From the NCBI GenBank assembly GCA_934418125.1, contig CAKRWT010000004.1:1-64000 (forward strand): a stretch of DNA of 64,000 nt. The letters run 5' to 3'. How positions within the stretch are numbered: the first letter of the stretch is position 1; each line of letters starts with the position of its first letter. This document shows positions 8,386-17,388 of this stretch, in pieces. Made by a program: the position numbers and the translations under genes. This DNA comes from an uncultured Lachnospiraceae bacterium (GTDB lineage: Bacteria; Bacillota; Clostridia; Lachnospirales; Lachnospiraceae). The notes under the pieces were generated by a model. The model saw nothing but the letters and a program-made list of their open reading frames with translations, had not been told where the DNA came from and made no database searches.

Positions 8386-8449
8386 TTGCTATTATAACAT
8401 ATCTTCTGCACAGATTCTATGAACTTCCTGTCGGAAAAATCCGGCTGCC

Positions 8450-9130
8450 TTATGAAATCAGCTCTTCTATTATATTATAATGTTCATCAATGCAGGTATT
8501 TACGTCCTCTGTTTTCCTCTCCAGGATACCCTGGAAGATACCTTCATGACATTTCTGAAGGCTTTCCTTTTCCTGGCTGCCTGCCTTTTGCAATACCATA
8601 TCAATCCATTCCCGGTACACCGTCATGACAGCACTCATAATGGTACTTAACAGAGCATTGTCGGAACTCTCCATCAGCAGGATATGAAAGTCTTTATCAA
8701 GCCTCGCCTGCTCCTTCCCGGAAGCCGTCTTCATACCCTTCAATATCTGCCTAAACCGCTCTTCGCAGTCCGTACTGATTCCTTTATCCAGAATCATCAT
8801 GCAGGCTGCTTTTTCCATGGTTCGCCGGAATTCACAGATATCCTTCTTCGTTATGGTGCCAAGGGCAAGCATCACTACCAGCATCTGGCGTATGGTGTCA
8901 TTGGCATTTTCCGAAATATAATTGCCAGAGCCTTGGATACGGTGCACCATTCCCATGCCGTGAAGGATACTCAGTGCTTCCCTGGTGGAATTTCTTCCGA
9001 TGTGAAGGGTATCCGCAATCACTCTCTCTGTGGGCAGCTTGCTTCCCACGGACAGTTCCCCATTCTTAATCATGGCAAGTATGAAGTCAATGGCTTTTTC
9101 ATACTCCATCTTTGTGTTGGATTCGCTCAT
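8450..9130 (-). CDS. GntR-family (FadR/PdhR subgroup) transcriptional regulator
   Basis: A 226-residue protein with an N-terminal winged helix (residues ~10-75; typical KLPTERVIADTLHIGRNSTREAL) and a C-terminal all-helical FCD ligand domain with acidic and histidine residues typical of metal-assisted carboxylate binding (DKDFHILLME, then CHEGIF and DEHYNI). It is the last gene of the lrgA-lrgB-gntR operon, 11 bp after lrgB. Two GntR-type operators overlap the operon start site, so autoregulation is likely. Because LrgAB-type proteins can carry pyruvate and PdhR senses pyruvate, a small organic acid is the likely effector; this is inference. Confidence 0.85.
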   Translation of the reverse strand: MSESNTKMEYEKAIDFILAMIKNGELSVGSKLPTERVIADTLHIGRNSTREALSILHGMGMVHRIQGSGNYISENANDTIRQMLVVMLALGTITKKDICEFRRTMEKAACMMILDKGISTDCEERFRQILKGMKTASGKEQARLDKDFHILLMESSDNALLSTIMSAVMTVYREWIDMVLQKAGSQEKESLQKCHEGIFQGILERKTEDVNTCIDEHYNIIEELIS

Positions 9131-9141
9131 AATCTTCTTCC

Positions 9142-9834
9142 TTAAATAAAGTAAGCATATACCGAAGCCAGTACCACCGTCAACAGTCCGGATACTGCAA
9201 TGGCAAGACTGCTCATGGCTCCTTCGATTTCGCCCATTTCCATTGCCTTGGCTGTTCCGATGGCATGGGAGGAAGCCCCCAGTGCCAGCCCTTTGGAAAT
9301 CGGTTCGGTTATCTTAAACACTTTGCAGACCGTCTCCCCCAGCATATTTCCCAGCACGCCGGTAATGATGATGACCGCCACAGTAATCGTCACATAACCA
9401 CCCAGTTCATCGGATACGCCCATTCCAATGGCTGTGGTAATGGATTTTGGCAGCAGGGTAACGTATTCTTCATGGGATAACCCACAAATCAGGGCGAGTA
9501 CAAATACAGTAGTCAGGCTGGTAATCGTGCCTGCCACAAGTCCTACCATAACGGCTTTCTTATTTTCCTTCAGCAGACTCCACTGCTCATACAATGGTAT
9601 TGCCAGACAGACCGTAGCCGGTGTCAGCAGCCAGCTCAAATATTTCGCGCCTTCACTGTAAACCTCATAATCTACTTTTCCAAATATAATGACCAGAATG
9701 GTTATCACAATGGAAATCAATAACGGGTTAAAGATTCCCAGCTTAAATTTCTTCTTTAACAGCATCCCCAGTCCATAGGCAACCAGACTCAAGGCTACCC
9801 CGGCAAACAACGATTCTTCAAAAAAACTATTCAT
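9142..9834 (-). CDS. lrgB: LrgB/CidB-family membrane protein
   Basis: A 230-residue integral membrane protein with 6-7 hydrophobic segments and the conserved LrgB pattern (VTLLPKSITTAIGMGVSDELGG, of which PKSITTAIG is hallmark, then ALGASSHAIGTAKA). LrgB works with LrgA as the antiholin-like pair; in Bacillus and Streptococcus homologous pairs (PftAB, LrgAB) move pyruvate. The ATG at 9834 lies within the end of lrgA (8-bp overlap), showing translational coupling, with GGGGG upstream. Confidence 0.88.
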   Translation of the reverse strand: MNSFFEESLFAGVALSLVAYGLGMLLKKKFKLGIFNPLLISIVITILVIIFGKVDYEVYSEGAKYLSWLLTPATVCLAIPLYEQWSLLKENKKAVMVGLVAGTITSLTTVFVLALICGLSHEEYVTLLPKSITTAIGMGVSDELGGYVTITVAVIIITGVLGNMLGETVCKVFKITEPISKGLALGASSHAIGTAKAMEMGEIEGAMSSLAIAVSGLLTVVLASVYAYFI

Positions 9835-10189
9835 GTCTGTTCCCCCTTTCCTTCTTAATCACACTCTGGGAAATTTTTCCCGTTGCCACCATGACGGTAA
9901 TCAGGGTAATAAAGGTAACCAGGCACACCGGAACCAGCATGGTTTTTAATACTTCCCAGCTGGTAATCAGACCTACCCCTGCGGGGATAAACATAACCGG
10001 CATAATTTCAATCATGAACGTTCCGGTTTCTTTCACATCCTCTAACTTAACGATTCCGGTCATCAGACACAGGAATAAAATTATCATGCCGTAAATACTG
10101 GCTGGAATCGAAAGGGGAATCAGATATTTCAGAATCTCTCCCAACAGTGTAATCAACAGAATCAGCAGTAATTGTTTTAAATATTTCAT
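9827..10189 (-). CDS. lrgA: LrgA/CidA-family holin-like membrane protein
   Basis: A 120-residue protein with four hydrophobic helices and the CidA/LrgA signature (PLSIPASIYGMIILF, then MPVMFIPAGVGLI). The start is ATG 10189, preceded by GAGGGT; the frame stays open upstream but that part crosses the operators and promoter. It overlaps lrgB by 8 bp. The pair is either a murein-hydrolase/holin modulator or a pyruvate facilitator; a fermenter with a PdhR-like regulator fits the latter better. Confidence 0.85.
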   Translation of the reverse strand: MKYLKQLLLILLITLLGEILKYLIPLSIPASIYGMIILFLCLMTGIVKLEDVKETGTFMIEIMPVMFIPAGVGLITSWEVLKTMLVPVCLVTFITLITVMVATGKISQSVIKKERGNRHE

Positions 10190-10210
10190 ATTTCTACCCT
10201 CGAATCTATA

Positions 10211-10240
10211 ATTGGTAGTACCAATATTGGCACTACCAAT
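10211..10240. promoter_or_regulatory. Tandem GntR-type operators of the lrgAB operon
   Basis: Two copies of a TTGG-N5-CCAA palindrome stand next to each other: 10212-10224 (TTGGTAGTACCAA, perfect) and 10228-10240 (TTGGCACTACCAA, one pair off). Together they form a 30-bp near-palindrome over the predicted +1. The form TNGTNNNACNA is typical of FadR-subgroup GntR regulators, and a gene for one ends this operon. Confidence 0.75.
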
Positions 10241-10241
10241 C

Positions 10242-10269
10242 ATTATACGCACAGGTATCAGAATGTCAA
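10242..10269 (-). promoter_or_regulatory. Sigma-A promoter of lrgAB-gntR
   Basis: On the minus strand, -35 TTGACA (10264-10269) and -10 TATAAT (10242-10247) are separated by 16 bp; both hexamers match consensus. The tandem operators start immediately downstream. Confidence 0.8.
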
Positions 10270-10284
10270 GAAAATATAACTTTT

Positions 10285-10776
10285 CTAAAGTACATGATAA
10301 TAGGGGCAGATGTCCTCGTAGTGTCCATCTTTCATGTGGAAGCCTCCGGGAATCACACCCAGTTGGGTAAAGCCTAACCGCTCATAGAGATGTCTTGCAT
10401 GGACGTTTGTCGCTACTACCGCATTAAACTGTAATACACCGAAGCCATGCTTTTTCCCCTGCTCCAGACAGTCCTTTACCAGTTGTTCGCCGATATGCAA
10501 TCCTCTGGATTCCCGGCTGACCGCATAACTGGCATTGCAGATATGTCCACACCGCCCTACGTTATTTGGATGTAAAATATACAGACCGTAGATTTTTCCA
10601 CTTTCCTTCTCTTCTGCCACGGCACTGTAGGTCTGCTCCCGAAAGAACGCTTCCCCGGTCTCTTGAGTCAGTAACTCCTCCTGGGGAAAGGCAACGCCTT
10701 CTTCTACTACCTCATTCCAGATACGAACCATCTGTGGAATGTCCTGGTTCGTATGTTCCCTGATGACTATTTCCAT
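10285..10776 (-). CDS. GNAT-family N-acetyltransferase
   Basis: A 163-residue single-domain GNAT protein. It begins with a typical strand (MEIVIREHTNQDIPQMVRIW) and carries the acetyl-CoA loop pattern (ESRGLHIGEQLVKDCLEQGK) near residues 95-115, then the late strand with HLYERLGFTQLG. It resembles phosphinothricin-type and other small-molecule acetyltransferases, but no substrate can be assigned. The ribosome site is weak. It follows the UvrA-like gene in the same direction with an 82-bp gap and may be co-transcribed with it. Confidence 0.8.
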   Translation of the reverse strand: MEIVIREHTNQDIPQMVRIWNEVVEEGVAFPQEELLTQETGEAFFREQTYSAVAEEKESGKIYGLYILHPNNVGRCGHICNASYAVSRESRGLHIGEQLVKDCLEQGKKHGFGVLQFNAVVATNVHARHLYERLGFTQLGVIPGGFHMKDGHYEDICPYYHVL

Positions 10777-10858
10777 ATCACCATACCCCCTGTATCTTCT
10801 GTCCCGGTTGTTATTCTCTGATTGTTATTCTCCTGCCACTATCAGTAGACGGCAAATA

Positions 10859-13360
10859 TCACAGATATCTTCCGGTCATACTTTCCTTTTCTTCTTTTAT
10901 CTGTTCCGGCGTTCCGCAGACAACGATTCTTCCGCCTGCTTCCCCGCCACCGGGTCCCATATCAATAATATAATCTGCATTTCTTATCACGTCCAGGTCA
11001 TGCTCGATAACCAGTACGGTAGCACCATTATCTACCAGAGTCTGAAATACCTGCAATAACGTCTGCACATCTAACGGATGTAACCCAATGGTAGGCTCAT
11101 CAAAGATAAATACAGAGTCTGCCTGTGCTTTTCCCATCTCACTGGCAAGCTTCAACCGCTGTGCCTCGCCACCGGAAAGACTTGGCGTTTCCTCTCCCAG
11201 TGTCAGATAGCCCAGACCCAGATTCTGCAATACCTCCAGCCGCTGCTGCACCGTCTTTAGTCCCTTGCATGCCTGTAACGCTGTATTCACGTCCATTTCC
11301 ATCAACTGCGGCAGGCAGTAACGCTCTCCCTCCCGGTTTTCATAATGTATCTGGTTCGTACCCTTACTGTAACGGGAACCGCCACATTCCGGACAGGGTA
11401 TCTCCACATCCGGTAAAAACTGTACGTCCAGGCTGATTTCGCCGGTTCCGTCACACACCGGGCAACGCAACTTTCCTGTGTTATAGGAAAAGTCCCCCGC
11501 CTTATAACCCAGGTTCTTTGCCTCCTGCGTTCTGGCAAATGCCTTTCTCAACTCATCATGTACATTGGCATAGGTCGCCACGGTGGAGCGCACATTGATA
11601 CCGATTGGCATTGCATCAATCAGCTTCACATGGCTGATTCCCTCTGCGGCAACACTGTGTACATGCTCCGGCAACGGTGTACCCTGAATCACTGCCTCCA
11701 GTCCCGGTATCAGGCTTTCCAGTATCATGGTTGTCTTTCCCGAACCGGATACCCCGGTTACCACGGTCAACCTGCCCTTGGGGATATCCACCTCCAACGG
11801 TTTTACCGTATGAATCTGTCCGGTGGACAAATGGATACCTCCCTGCTCAAACAGCTGCTCTGGTAAGATACGCTGTCGTATCTGGGTATTTGCTTTTCCT
11901 GCTAAGAACGATCCTATCATAGATGCCGGCTGGCTGCCCAGCTCTTCTACTGTTCCTTCCGCAATCACATAACCGCCGCCGGCTCCTGCTTCCGGTCCCA
12001 TCTCAATAATCCAGTCTGCCTCCGACAATATCTGGGTATCGTGGTCCACTAACAGCACCGAGTTACCGTCTGCCACCAGGTCATGCATAACCGCATTCAA
12101 TCCCACAATGTTAGAGGGGTGCAGACCGATAGAAGGTTCATCCAGCACATACAGAACCCCTGTAGTCCTGTTTCTGACAGCACGGGCAAGCTGCATCCTC
12201 TGCCGCTCCCCGGTGGAAAGGGTGGCTGCCGCCCGGTCCAGGGTCAGATACCCCAGTCCCAAATCCAGGAGCCTTTTTGCCACCGTCTGAAAAGACTCCC
12301 CAATGCTCTCTGCCATAGGGCGCATTTCCTGTGGCAAAGTATCCGGTATCGCTGCCACCCAGTCTACCAGTTCCCATAAGGTCATTTCACATGCCTGTGC
12401 CAGACTGATGCCGCATAACCTCGGTGCCCTGGCTGCTTCGGAAAGCCTGCTGCCTCCACATTCCGGGCAGACTTCTTCCTTCAGGAACTTCTCCACCCGC
12501 TTCATGCCCTTTTCATCCTTTACCTTGGAAAGCGCATTTTCTACCGTATATACTGCATTAAAATAAGTAAAATCCATCTCCCCGGCAGCACCGCTTGTCT
12601 GATTCTGGTAAATCATGTGCTTCTTTACCGCCGGTCCCTGGAACACAATATCCCGTTCCTTCTGGGTCAGCTCCCTGAAAGGCACATCCGTCCGCACTCC
12701 CAAATCCCTGGCAATGTCCTTCATCAACGACCACATCAACGTCTGCCAGGGGCGTACCGCTCCCTCGTCAATGCTAAGGGATTCGTCCGGCACCAGGCTT
12801 GCCATGTCAACCGTCCGTATCACGCCGGTTCCGCTGCACTTCGGGCAGGCTCCCTGACTGTTAAAGGCAAGCTCCTCCGCACTGGGTGCATGGACTCTCT
12901 CTCCACACTCCGGGCAGAAAATGTCCTGCTCTGCCGCCACTGCCAGTGTGGGCTTCACATAATGCCCATTGGGGCAGCGATGGCTGGACAACCTGGAAAA
13001 CATCAGCCGCAGACTGTTCAGTAATTCCGTTCCGGTTCCGAAAGTACTGCGGATACCCGGAACTGCCGGACGTTGGTGCAACGCCAGTGCCGCCGGTACA
13101 TATAACACCTCATCCACCTGCGCCTTCACAGCCCCAGTCATCCGCCTTCTCGTATAAGTAGATAACGATTCCAGATACCGTCTGGACCCCTCCGCGTAAA
13201 GTACCCCCAAGGCAAGGGAAGATTTTCCGGAACCGGATACGCCTGCAATCCCTACGATTTGGTTCAGTGGTACTTCCACATTAATATTTTTCAGATTATG
13301 TACTCTCGCACCCCTGACTTTGATTTTCTTCGGTGCGTTTTCTGTTCTCAGGTTCTCCAT
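10859..13360 (-). CDS. UvrA paralogue (class II, drug-resistance type ABC protein)
   Basis: An 833-residue UvrA-like protein with two ABC ATPase modules. Walker A motifs are GVSGSGKSSL (near residue 42) and GVSGSGKTTM, with signatures LSTGERQRMQLA and LSGGEAQRLKLA. Zinc-finger cysteine pairs are kept (CPECGE, CPECGGSR, CPVCDGTG, CPECGGSR). It is about 100 residues shorter than housekeeping UvrA (~940) and the first finger region is compact, as in UvrA2/DrrC-type paralogues linked to resistance to DNA-binding drugs. It should bind ATP and DNA; damage excision with UvrBC is doubtful because the UvrB-contact region appears reduced. Ribosome site GGGAAAG precedes ATG 13360. The 1st signature has Thr in place of Gly. 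Confidence 0.85.
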   Translation of the reverse strand: MENLRTENAPKKIKVRGARVHNLKNINVEVPLNQIVGIAGVSGSGKSSLALGVLYAEGSRRYLESLSTYTRRRMTGAVKAQVDEVLYVPAALALHQRPAVPGIRSTFGTGTELLNSLRLMFSRLSSHRCPNGHYVKPTLAVAAEQDIFCPECGERVHAPSAEELAFNSQGACPKCSGTGVIRTVDMASLVPDESLSIDEGAVRPWQTLMWSLMKDIARDLGVRTDVPFRELTQKERDIVFQGPAVKKHMIYQNQTSGAAGEMDFTYFNAVYTVENALSKVKDEKGMKRVEKFLKEEVCPECGGSRLSEAARAPRLCGISLAQACEMTLWELVDWVAAIPDTLPQEMRPMAESIGESFQTVAKRLLDLGLGYLTLDRAAATLSTGERQRMQLARAVRNRTTGVLYVLDEPSIGLHPSNIVGLNAVMHDLVADGNSVLLVDHDTQILSEADWIIEMGPEAGAGGGYVIAEGTVEELGSQPASMIGSFLAGKANTQIRQRILPEQLFEQGGIHLSTGQIHTVKPLEVDIPKGRLTVVTGVSGSGKTTMILESLIPGLEAVIQGTPLPEHVHSVAAEGISHVKLIDAMPIGINVRSTVATYANVHDELRKAFARTQEAKNLGYKAGDFSYNTGKLRCPVCDGTGEISLDVQFLPDVEIPCPECGGSRYSKGTNQIHYENREGERYCLPQLMEMDVNTALQACKGLKTVQQRLEVLQNLGLGYLTLGEETPSLSGGEAQRLKLASEMGKAQADSVFIFDEPTIGLHPLDVQTLLQVFQTLVDNGATVLVIEHDLDVIRNADYIIDMGPGGGEAGGRIVVCGTPEQIKEEKESMTGRYL

Positions 13361-13396
13361 TGAGTCTTTCCCTTTCCTCAGCCTGTCCTTTTCTGT

Positions 13397-13945
13397 TTAT
13401 AATTCCAGTTCATGGTAAGTGACTCCCTGCAAAGTCTTCCAACCACACAAGTTGTCCTCCAATACCATATAGCTGTGCTCACTGCCTGCTTTGGGCAAGG
13501 ATACCGAGCCCGGATTCAGATACAGATTCCCGTTTCCGAATGTCTCCCATGCCGGAATATGTGTATGTCCGTGCAAAAGCACATCCCCCGGCTGCAGATT
13601 GGGTGCAGCATCCTTATGATAGTGATGTCCGTGGGTGGCGTACAAAAGCCGCTGTCCCACCGGTATCACACAATAATCTGCCAGAATCGGGAACTCCAAT
13701 ACCATCTGGTCAACCTCCGTGTCACAGTTTCCCCGCACACAGAAAATGTTGTTCTTCTCTTCATTTAACATGGCTATGACTTCTTTGGGTGCATACTCCC
13801 TGGGCAGGTCGTTTCGCGGTCCGTGATACAGAATATCTCCCAAAAGCAGTAACCGGTCTGCCTTTTCCCGATAGAATGCCGCAAGCATTTCCCTGCAATA
13901 ATAAGCCGAACCATGAATATCCGATGCAATCATTAATTTCATCAT
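13397..13945 (-). CDS. YfcE-type metallophosphoesterase
   Basis: A 182-residue calcineurin-fold phosphodiesterase of the YfcE/MJ0936 group. The metal ligands appear in order: ASDIHGS, LLLGDILYHGPRND, CVRGNCD, YATHGHHYH and LLHGHTHIP. YfcE hydrolyses model phosphodiesters and the physiological substrate is unknown. It lies 36 bp upstream (in transcription order) of the UvrA-like gene and downstream of the feoAB terminator. Two in-frame ATGs (13945, 13942) are equivalent. Confidence 0.88.
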   Translation of the reverse strand: MMKLMIASDIHGSAYYCREMLAAFYREKADRLLLLGDILYHGPRNDLPREYAPKEVIAMLNEEKNNIFCVRGNCDTEVDQMVLEFPILADYCVIPVGQRLLYATHGHHYHKDAAPNLQPGDVLLHGHTHIPAWETFGNGNLYLNPGSVSLPKAGSEHSYMVLEDNLCGWKTLQGVTYHELEL

Positions 13946-14028
13946 ACTGTTTTCCTTCTGCTATACCGGGTATATCCTGTAAATGACATTGTCTATACCC
14001 TTTCTTTAAGCTTTATTATAAAAAAACA

Positions 14029-14061
14029 TGCCACAAATCTCAACACGTAAGATTTGTGGCA
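14029..14061 (-). terminator. Rho-independent terminator of feoAB
   Basis: A 12-bp perfect stem (14029-14040 with 14050-14061, TGCCACAAATCT) is followed on the minus strand by TG and a run of seven T. It lies 68 bp beyond the feoB stop and insulates the phosphodiesterase gene. Confidence 0.8.
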
Positions 14062-14128
14062 CACTCTATAACCTTTTCACTTATTTCATTCTGTATCTGT
14101 CCTGTCTTATTTACTTTCCTTTCCGCTG

Positions 14129-16069
14129 TTAATGCCAGATTAACAGCCCGATATGATAGAAAATAAATGCCAGTGCCAGGGAGAATACCAGATAATATAC
14201 TACCGATAATGCTATCCACTTTCTGGAATGGTTCTCCCGGAAGGTTGCAGCAACGGTCATGGTACAGGGTACATTAAACACAATCGCCATAATGAAGCCC
14301 AACGCCTGCGCCTTGGTCACTACCTGTGGGAGAAGTGTCATCATATTTTCCGACATTCCCAGTGACTTTGCATTAAATGCGGCATTTACCATATCTGTAT
14401 TACTGTACAACGCATTCAGGACACCGAGCAGGGATTCCTTGGTTACCATAGAGGATATGTACGCCATAAACATCTGCCATGTCATACCAAACATACTGGT
14501 TACCGGCTCGATAACCTGCCCTATCCTGGTCAGAATACTGTCTGTTCCAAACCAGTTATAGGAAAGCAGATAGAATACAATGGATACCAGTGCAATGACA
14601 TGGAAAGCACGGCTAAATATATTCCACGCCTTCATCAGGGTAGTGCGGATGATATGTCCCCACTTTGGCTTATGATAAGGCGGCAGTTCCATAACAATTC
14701 CACCCCGGTCTTCCTCATGAATCAGTTTGCCCTTGAAGATTCTGGATGCCAGGAAAAGGGAACCTATCGTGATAAACACCATTAACAGCAATACGGCAAT
14801 CGCTCCCGCCGGTCCATAGAATACCGTTGCCAGCATCGGTGCCAGGGAAAATGTGGTGCCGCAGGGAATACTCCAGACCAGTATCATCGTCAGGAATCTC
14901 TGTCCGGAACTGTCTATGACACGGCTTCCTGCTACACCTGCCATGTTGCAGCCCATGCTCATCAACAGGGAGCACATACTTTTTCCCTGAAGCCCAAGCT
15001 TCTCCATCGCTGCATTAAACACAACCGATATTCTTGCCATATAACCCACATCTTCTATGAGGGCAAAGGCAAAGGTAACGCCCAGTACAAATCCTGCCAT
15101 GGAAACCGTAAAGGCAAGTACATTCGGTAATACCACATAGATAAGCTCTGCCAATGGCTGCCATACATCCATGCGAATCATAAGCTGTTCCAACGGTCCA
15201 CTTAAAATAGTTGCCAGGCTGAATCCAAATGCCATGACAGGAGCCGCCAGAATCATGGCACCTATCAAGGCTGCCGCAATAATGCCGAGGGCAATCCATT
15301 TTCCGGAATGTTTTCCAAGAGCCTTTTTATCAAACCCGGTCAGTTCCACCTTATTATCCTGTTTCTTAACGGCATCTGCCAGCAAACTGTCAATATATTC
15401 ATACTTATGTTTGCCGGATACCATTAACCCTTTGTCAGTCTTTTCCAACTCTTTGATGGCTGCTTTTTCCCTGGAAAAAAGGTTCGTTTCCTGTACCTTT
15501 TGCGTAAGCTCCTCAAACGTGATGGCAGTATCCTGTCTATAGTACTGCATCAGTTCCGACTGCTTTGCCACTTTTGCCGCAGTAACCGCCTCCGCAAGGC
15601 TCTTCTTTAATTCCCCATATCTTTTGGTATCTGAGGCAACGAAACCGATAACCGGAATCCCGGTTCGCTCCGACAACCTGGCTGTATCTATATGAATCCC
15701 CTTTTTCTCTGCCACGTCCATAAGATTTAACAGTAAAACAACCGGTGTCTTCGTACCCACAAAGTCCACATACATATAGAGGGAACGCTCCAACTGGGAA
15801 CTGTCCACTAAAACTGCCACGAGATCTGCCTTTCCTCCCTGGATATAGTCAGCCGTAATTCTCTCCTCATCGGAACCGGCAGACAGGCTGTAACTTCCGG
15901 GCAGGTCAATGATGTTATATTCCTCTCCCTGATGGGTAAATGTTCCTTCTTTACATTCCACCGTCTTGCCAGGCCAGTTACCCACATGCTGATGTGCCCC
16001 TGTAAGTCCATTGAATACAGTAGATTTTCCTGCGTTGGGCTGCCCCAACAAAGCTATTGTCTTCTTCAT
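14129..16069 (-). CDS. feoB: Ferrous iron transporter FeoB
   Basis: A 646-residue Fe(II) transporter with an N-terminal G domain and a membrane domain. G-protein motifs are clear: G1 GQPNAGKST, the FeoB-typical VGNWPGKTVE, G3 DLPGSYSLS and G4 NLMD. The membrane part starts near residue 255 and carries the conserved GCNMAGVAG and the gate-like VPCTMTVAA. No FeoC is present and the length is at the short end for the family. Its ATG shares one base with the feoA stop (TAATG), so translation is coupled. The shared palindrome upstream of feoA suggests metal repression. Confidence 0.95.
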   Translation of the reverse strand: MKKTIALLGQPNAGKSTVFNGLTGAHQHVGNWPGKTVECKEGTFTHQGEEYNIIDLPGSYSLSAGSDEERITADYIQGGKADLVAVLVDSSQLERSLYMYVDFVGTKTPVVLLLNLMDVAEKKGIHIDTARLSERTGIPVIGFVASDTKRYGELKKSLAEAVTAAKVAKQSELMQYYRQDTAITFEELTQKVQETNLFSREKAAIKELEKTDKGLMVSGKHKYEYIDSLLADAVKKQDNKVELTGFDKKALGKHSGKWIALGIIAAALIGAMILAAPVMAFGFSLATILSGPLEQLMIRMDVWQPLAELIYVVLPNVLAFTVSMAGFVLGVTFAFALIEDVGYMARISVVFNAAMEKLGLQGKSMCSLLMSMGCNMAGVAGSRVIDSSGQRFLTMILVWSIPCGTTFSLAPMLATVFYGPAGAIAVLLLMVFITIGSLFLASRIFKGKLIHEEDRGGIVMELPPYHKPKWGHIIRTTLMKAWNIFSRAFHVIALVSIVFYLLSYNWFGTDSILTRIGQVIEPVTSMFGMTWQMFMAYISSMVTKESLLGVLNALYSNTDMVNAAFNAKSLGMSENMMTLLPQVVTKAQALGFIMAIVFNVPCTMTVAATFRENHSRKWIALSVVYYLVFSLALAFIFYHIGLLIWH

Positions 16070-16296
16070 TATCTGCTATCTCCCTTTATCTCAATTCCTT
16101 CACAATCCTTCTTACTTAATGCAATCACAGAGTCCCTGCAGTAGAAAAGGACTGGCTGGCTTTTCAGATTCTGAATCACCTGGATGGTGCTCCCTTCCAC
16201 AATTCCGATGCCGATAAGCCTTGAAAGTAAATGATGGCTTCCACTTACCGAACTGACAGTTCCACGATATCCTGCCTTTGCTTCCGATAGTTTCAT
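16069..16296 (-). CDS. feoA: Ferrous iron transport accessory protein FeoA
   Basis: A 75-residue SH3-like FeoA protein (MKLSEAKAGYRGTV, then LLSRLIGIGIVEGSTI and the closing strand VIALSKKDC). It binds or tunes FeoB. ATG 16296 is chosen because AGGAGG lies seven bases upstream; an earlier ATG adds six residues but has no spacing for that site. It is co-transcribed with feoB and divergent from an AraC gene, with the long palindrome in between. Confidence 0.92.
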   Translation of the reverse strand: MKLSEAKAGYRGTVSSVSGSHHLLSRLIGIGIVEGSTIQVIQNLKSQPVLFYCRDSVIALSKKDCEGIEIKGDSR

Positions 16297-16320
16297 GGAT
16301 TTTTCCCTCCTCATCTCAAT

Positions 16321-16348
16321 ATCATAGTTAGCCTTAACTAACTATGAT
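16321..16348. promoter_or_regulatory. Extended metal-regulator-like operator between feoA and AraC
   Basis: The core TTAGCCTTAACTAA (16328-16341) sits in a longer perfect inverted repeat with 11-bp arms (16321-16331 and 16338-16348, ATCATAGTTAG). On the plus strand it overlaps the -35 zone of the AraC promoter (-10 TATAAT at 16358-16363), and on the minus strand it lies between promoter and feoA, so one site could control both directions. Confidence 0.72.
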
Positions 16349-16425
16349 ATTCTATGATATAATAAAAAATATATCTATGCCCATTTCAGTCAAAAAGGTC
16401 TGTTTAGCCATGGGAGTGATAATTT

Positions 16426-17373
16426 ATGGGAAAAAATACTTTTCAGAATAATATGGAACTGTTCCTGTCCGGCTTTCAGGACAGCCTTACCCTTCATCAG
16501 AATATGCCGGATGGCTTCATCAATCTGACTGCTTACTCTATCCTTCCGGGTATTTTCCTGGTAATAAACGATATTCATACCCAGTCTGTCCCCAGTAATA
16601 GAGAAAATATGCCGCAGGATATTCTGGTTATCAATTATTGTACACAGGGAAGATGCGAATTCAACATCAACGAAGACAGTTACAGTTATGTGGACACAAA
16701 TATCATGAATATCTCATCCCAGATGGTATCGGATGCGTTCTTCTATCCCTCTTCCTACTACTTTGGATATGAAGTCTATGTATTGTCATCCCGATTTACC
16801 GATGAAACAAGAAAAACTTTAGAATTGTTTTCCATTGATATAAAAGAATTGATACAGCTTTATCAAAACGGGGCTGCTTTCTACGCACCTGTTTCCATTG
16901 TAAGACTCTGGAAGCATATTGCCGACAACTGCACTACAGACAACATCGGACAGCTTCGGCTGGATACGCTGCAATTACTGAAATACTTCTGTGACAACAA
17001 ACCGCTGAAATCCACCAACATTCTCTATCTTTCCAAGGTGCAGGCGATGCTTGCCAAGAAAGCACAGGAAATGCTGACTCGTGATTTAAGCAGCCACCTT
17101 TCCATGAAAAGTGTTTCCGAGGAACTAGGCGTCAGCGAAACCAGCCTGAAACGGTATTTCCAGGCGGTCTATGGCACCAATATCTCTACCTATATGAATG
17201 AAACCCGCATGAAATACGCTGCCAGACTTCTCTCCTCGTCCAAAGACAGCATTTCCGATATTGCAAAAGCCTGTGGCTATGTCAATCAGGGGCGTTTCGC
17301 CAGTGTATTCCGGGAATTCTATGGCATGAAGCCACTCGATTACCGCAGGAATGCAACCGGGCTTACGGATTGA
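16426..17373 (+). CDS. AraC-family regulator, divergent from feoAB
   Basis: A 315-residue paralogue of the AraC protein at 2435-3385: the same length, an N-terminal sensing half with parallel segments (DILVINYCTQGRCEF against MFVIDHCREGKMEY), and a C-terminal DNA-binding domain (VSEELGVSETSLKRYFQAVY, of which the core helix is intact, then YGMKPLDYR). The start ATG 16426 has GGGAG eight bases upstream. Its position suggests control of feoAB or of the siderophore transporter, with repression of its own promoter through the shared operator. The regulated targets and ligand are inferred. Confidence 0.85.
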   Translation: MGKNTFQNNMELFLSGFQDSLTLHQNMPDGFINLTAYSILPGIFLVINDIHTQSVPSNRENMPQDILVINYCTQGRCEFNINEDSYSYVDTNIMNISSQMVSDAFFYPSSYYFGYEVYVLSSRFTDETRKTLELFSIDIKELIQLYQNGAAFYAPVSIVRLWKHIADNCTTDNIGQLRLDTLQLLKYFCDNKPLKSTNILYLSKVQAMLAKKAQEMLTRDLSSHLSMKSVSEELGVSETSLKRYFQAVYGTNISTYMNETRMKYAARLLSSSKDSISDIAKACGYVNQGRFASVFREFYGMKPLDYRRNATGLTD

Positions 17374-17388
17374 TGTTTAATGAAATTT

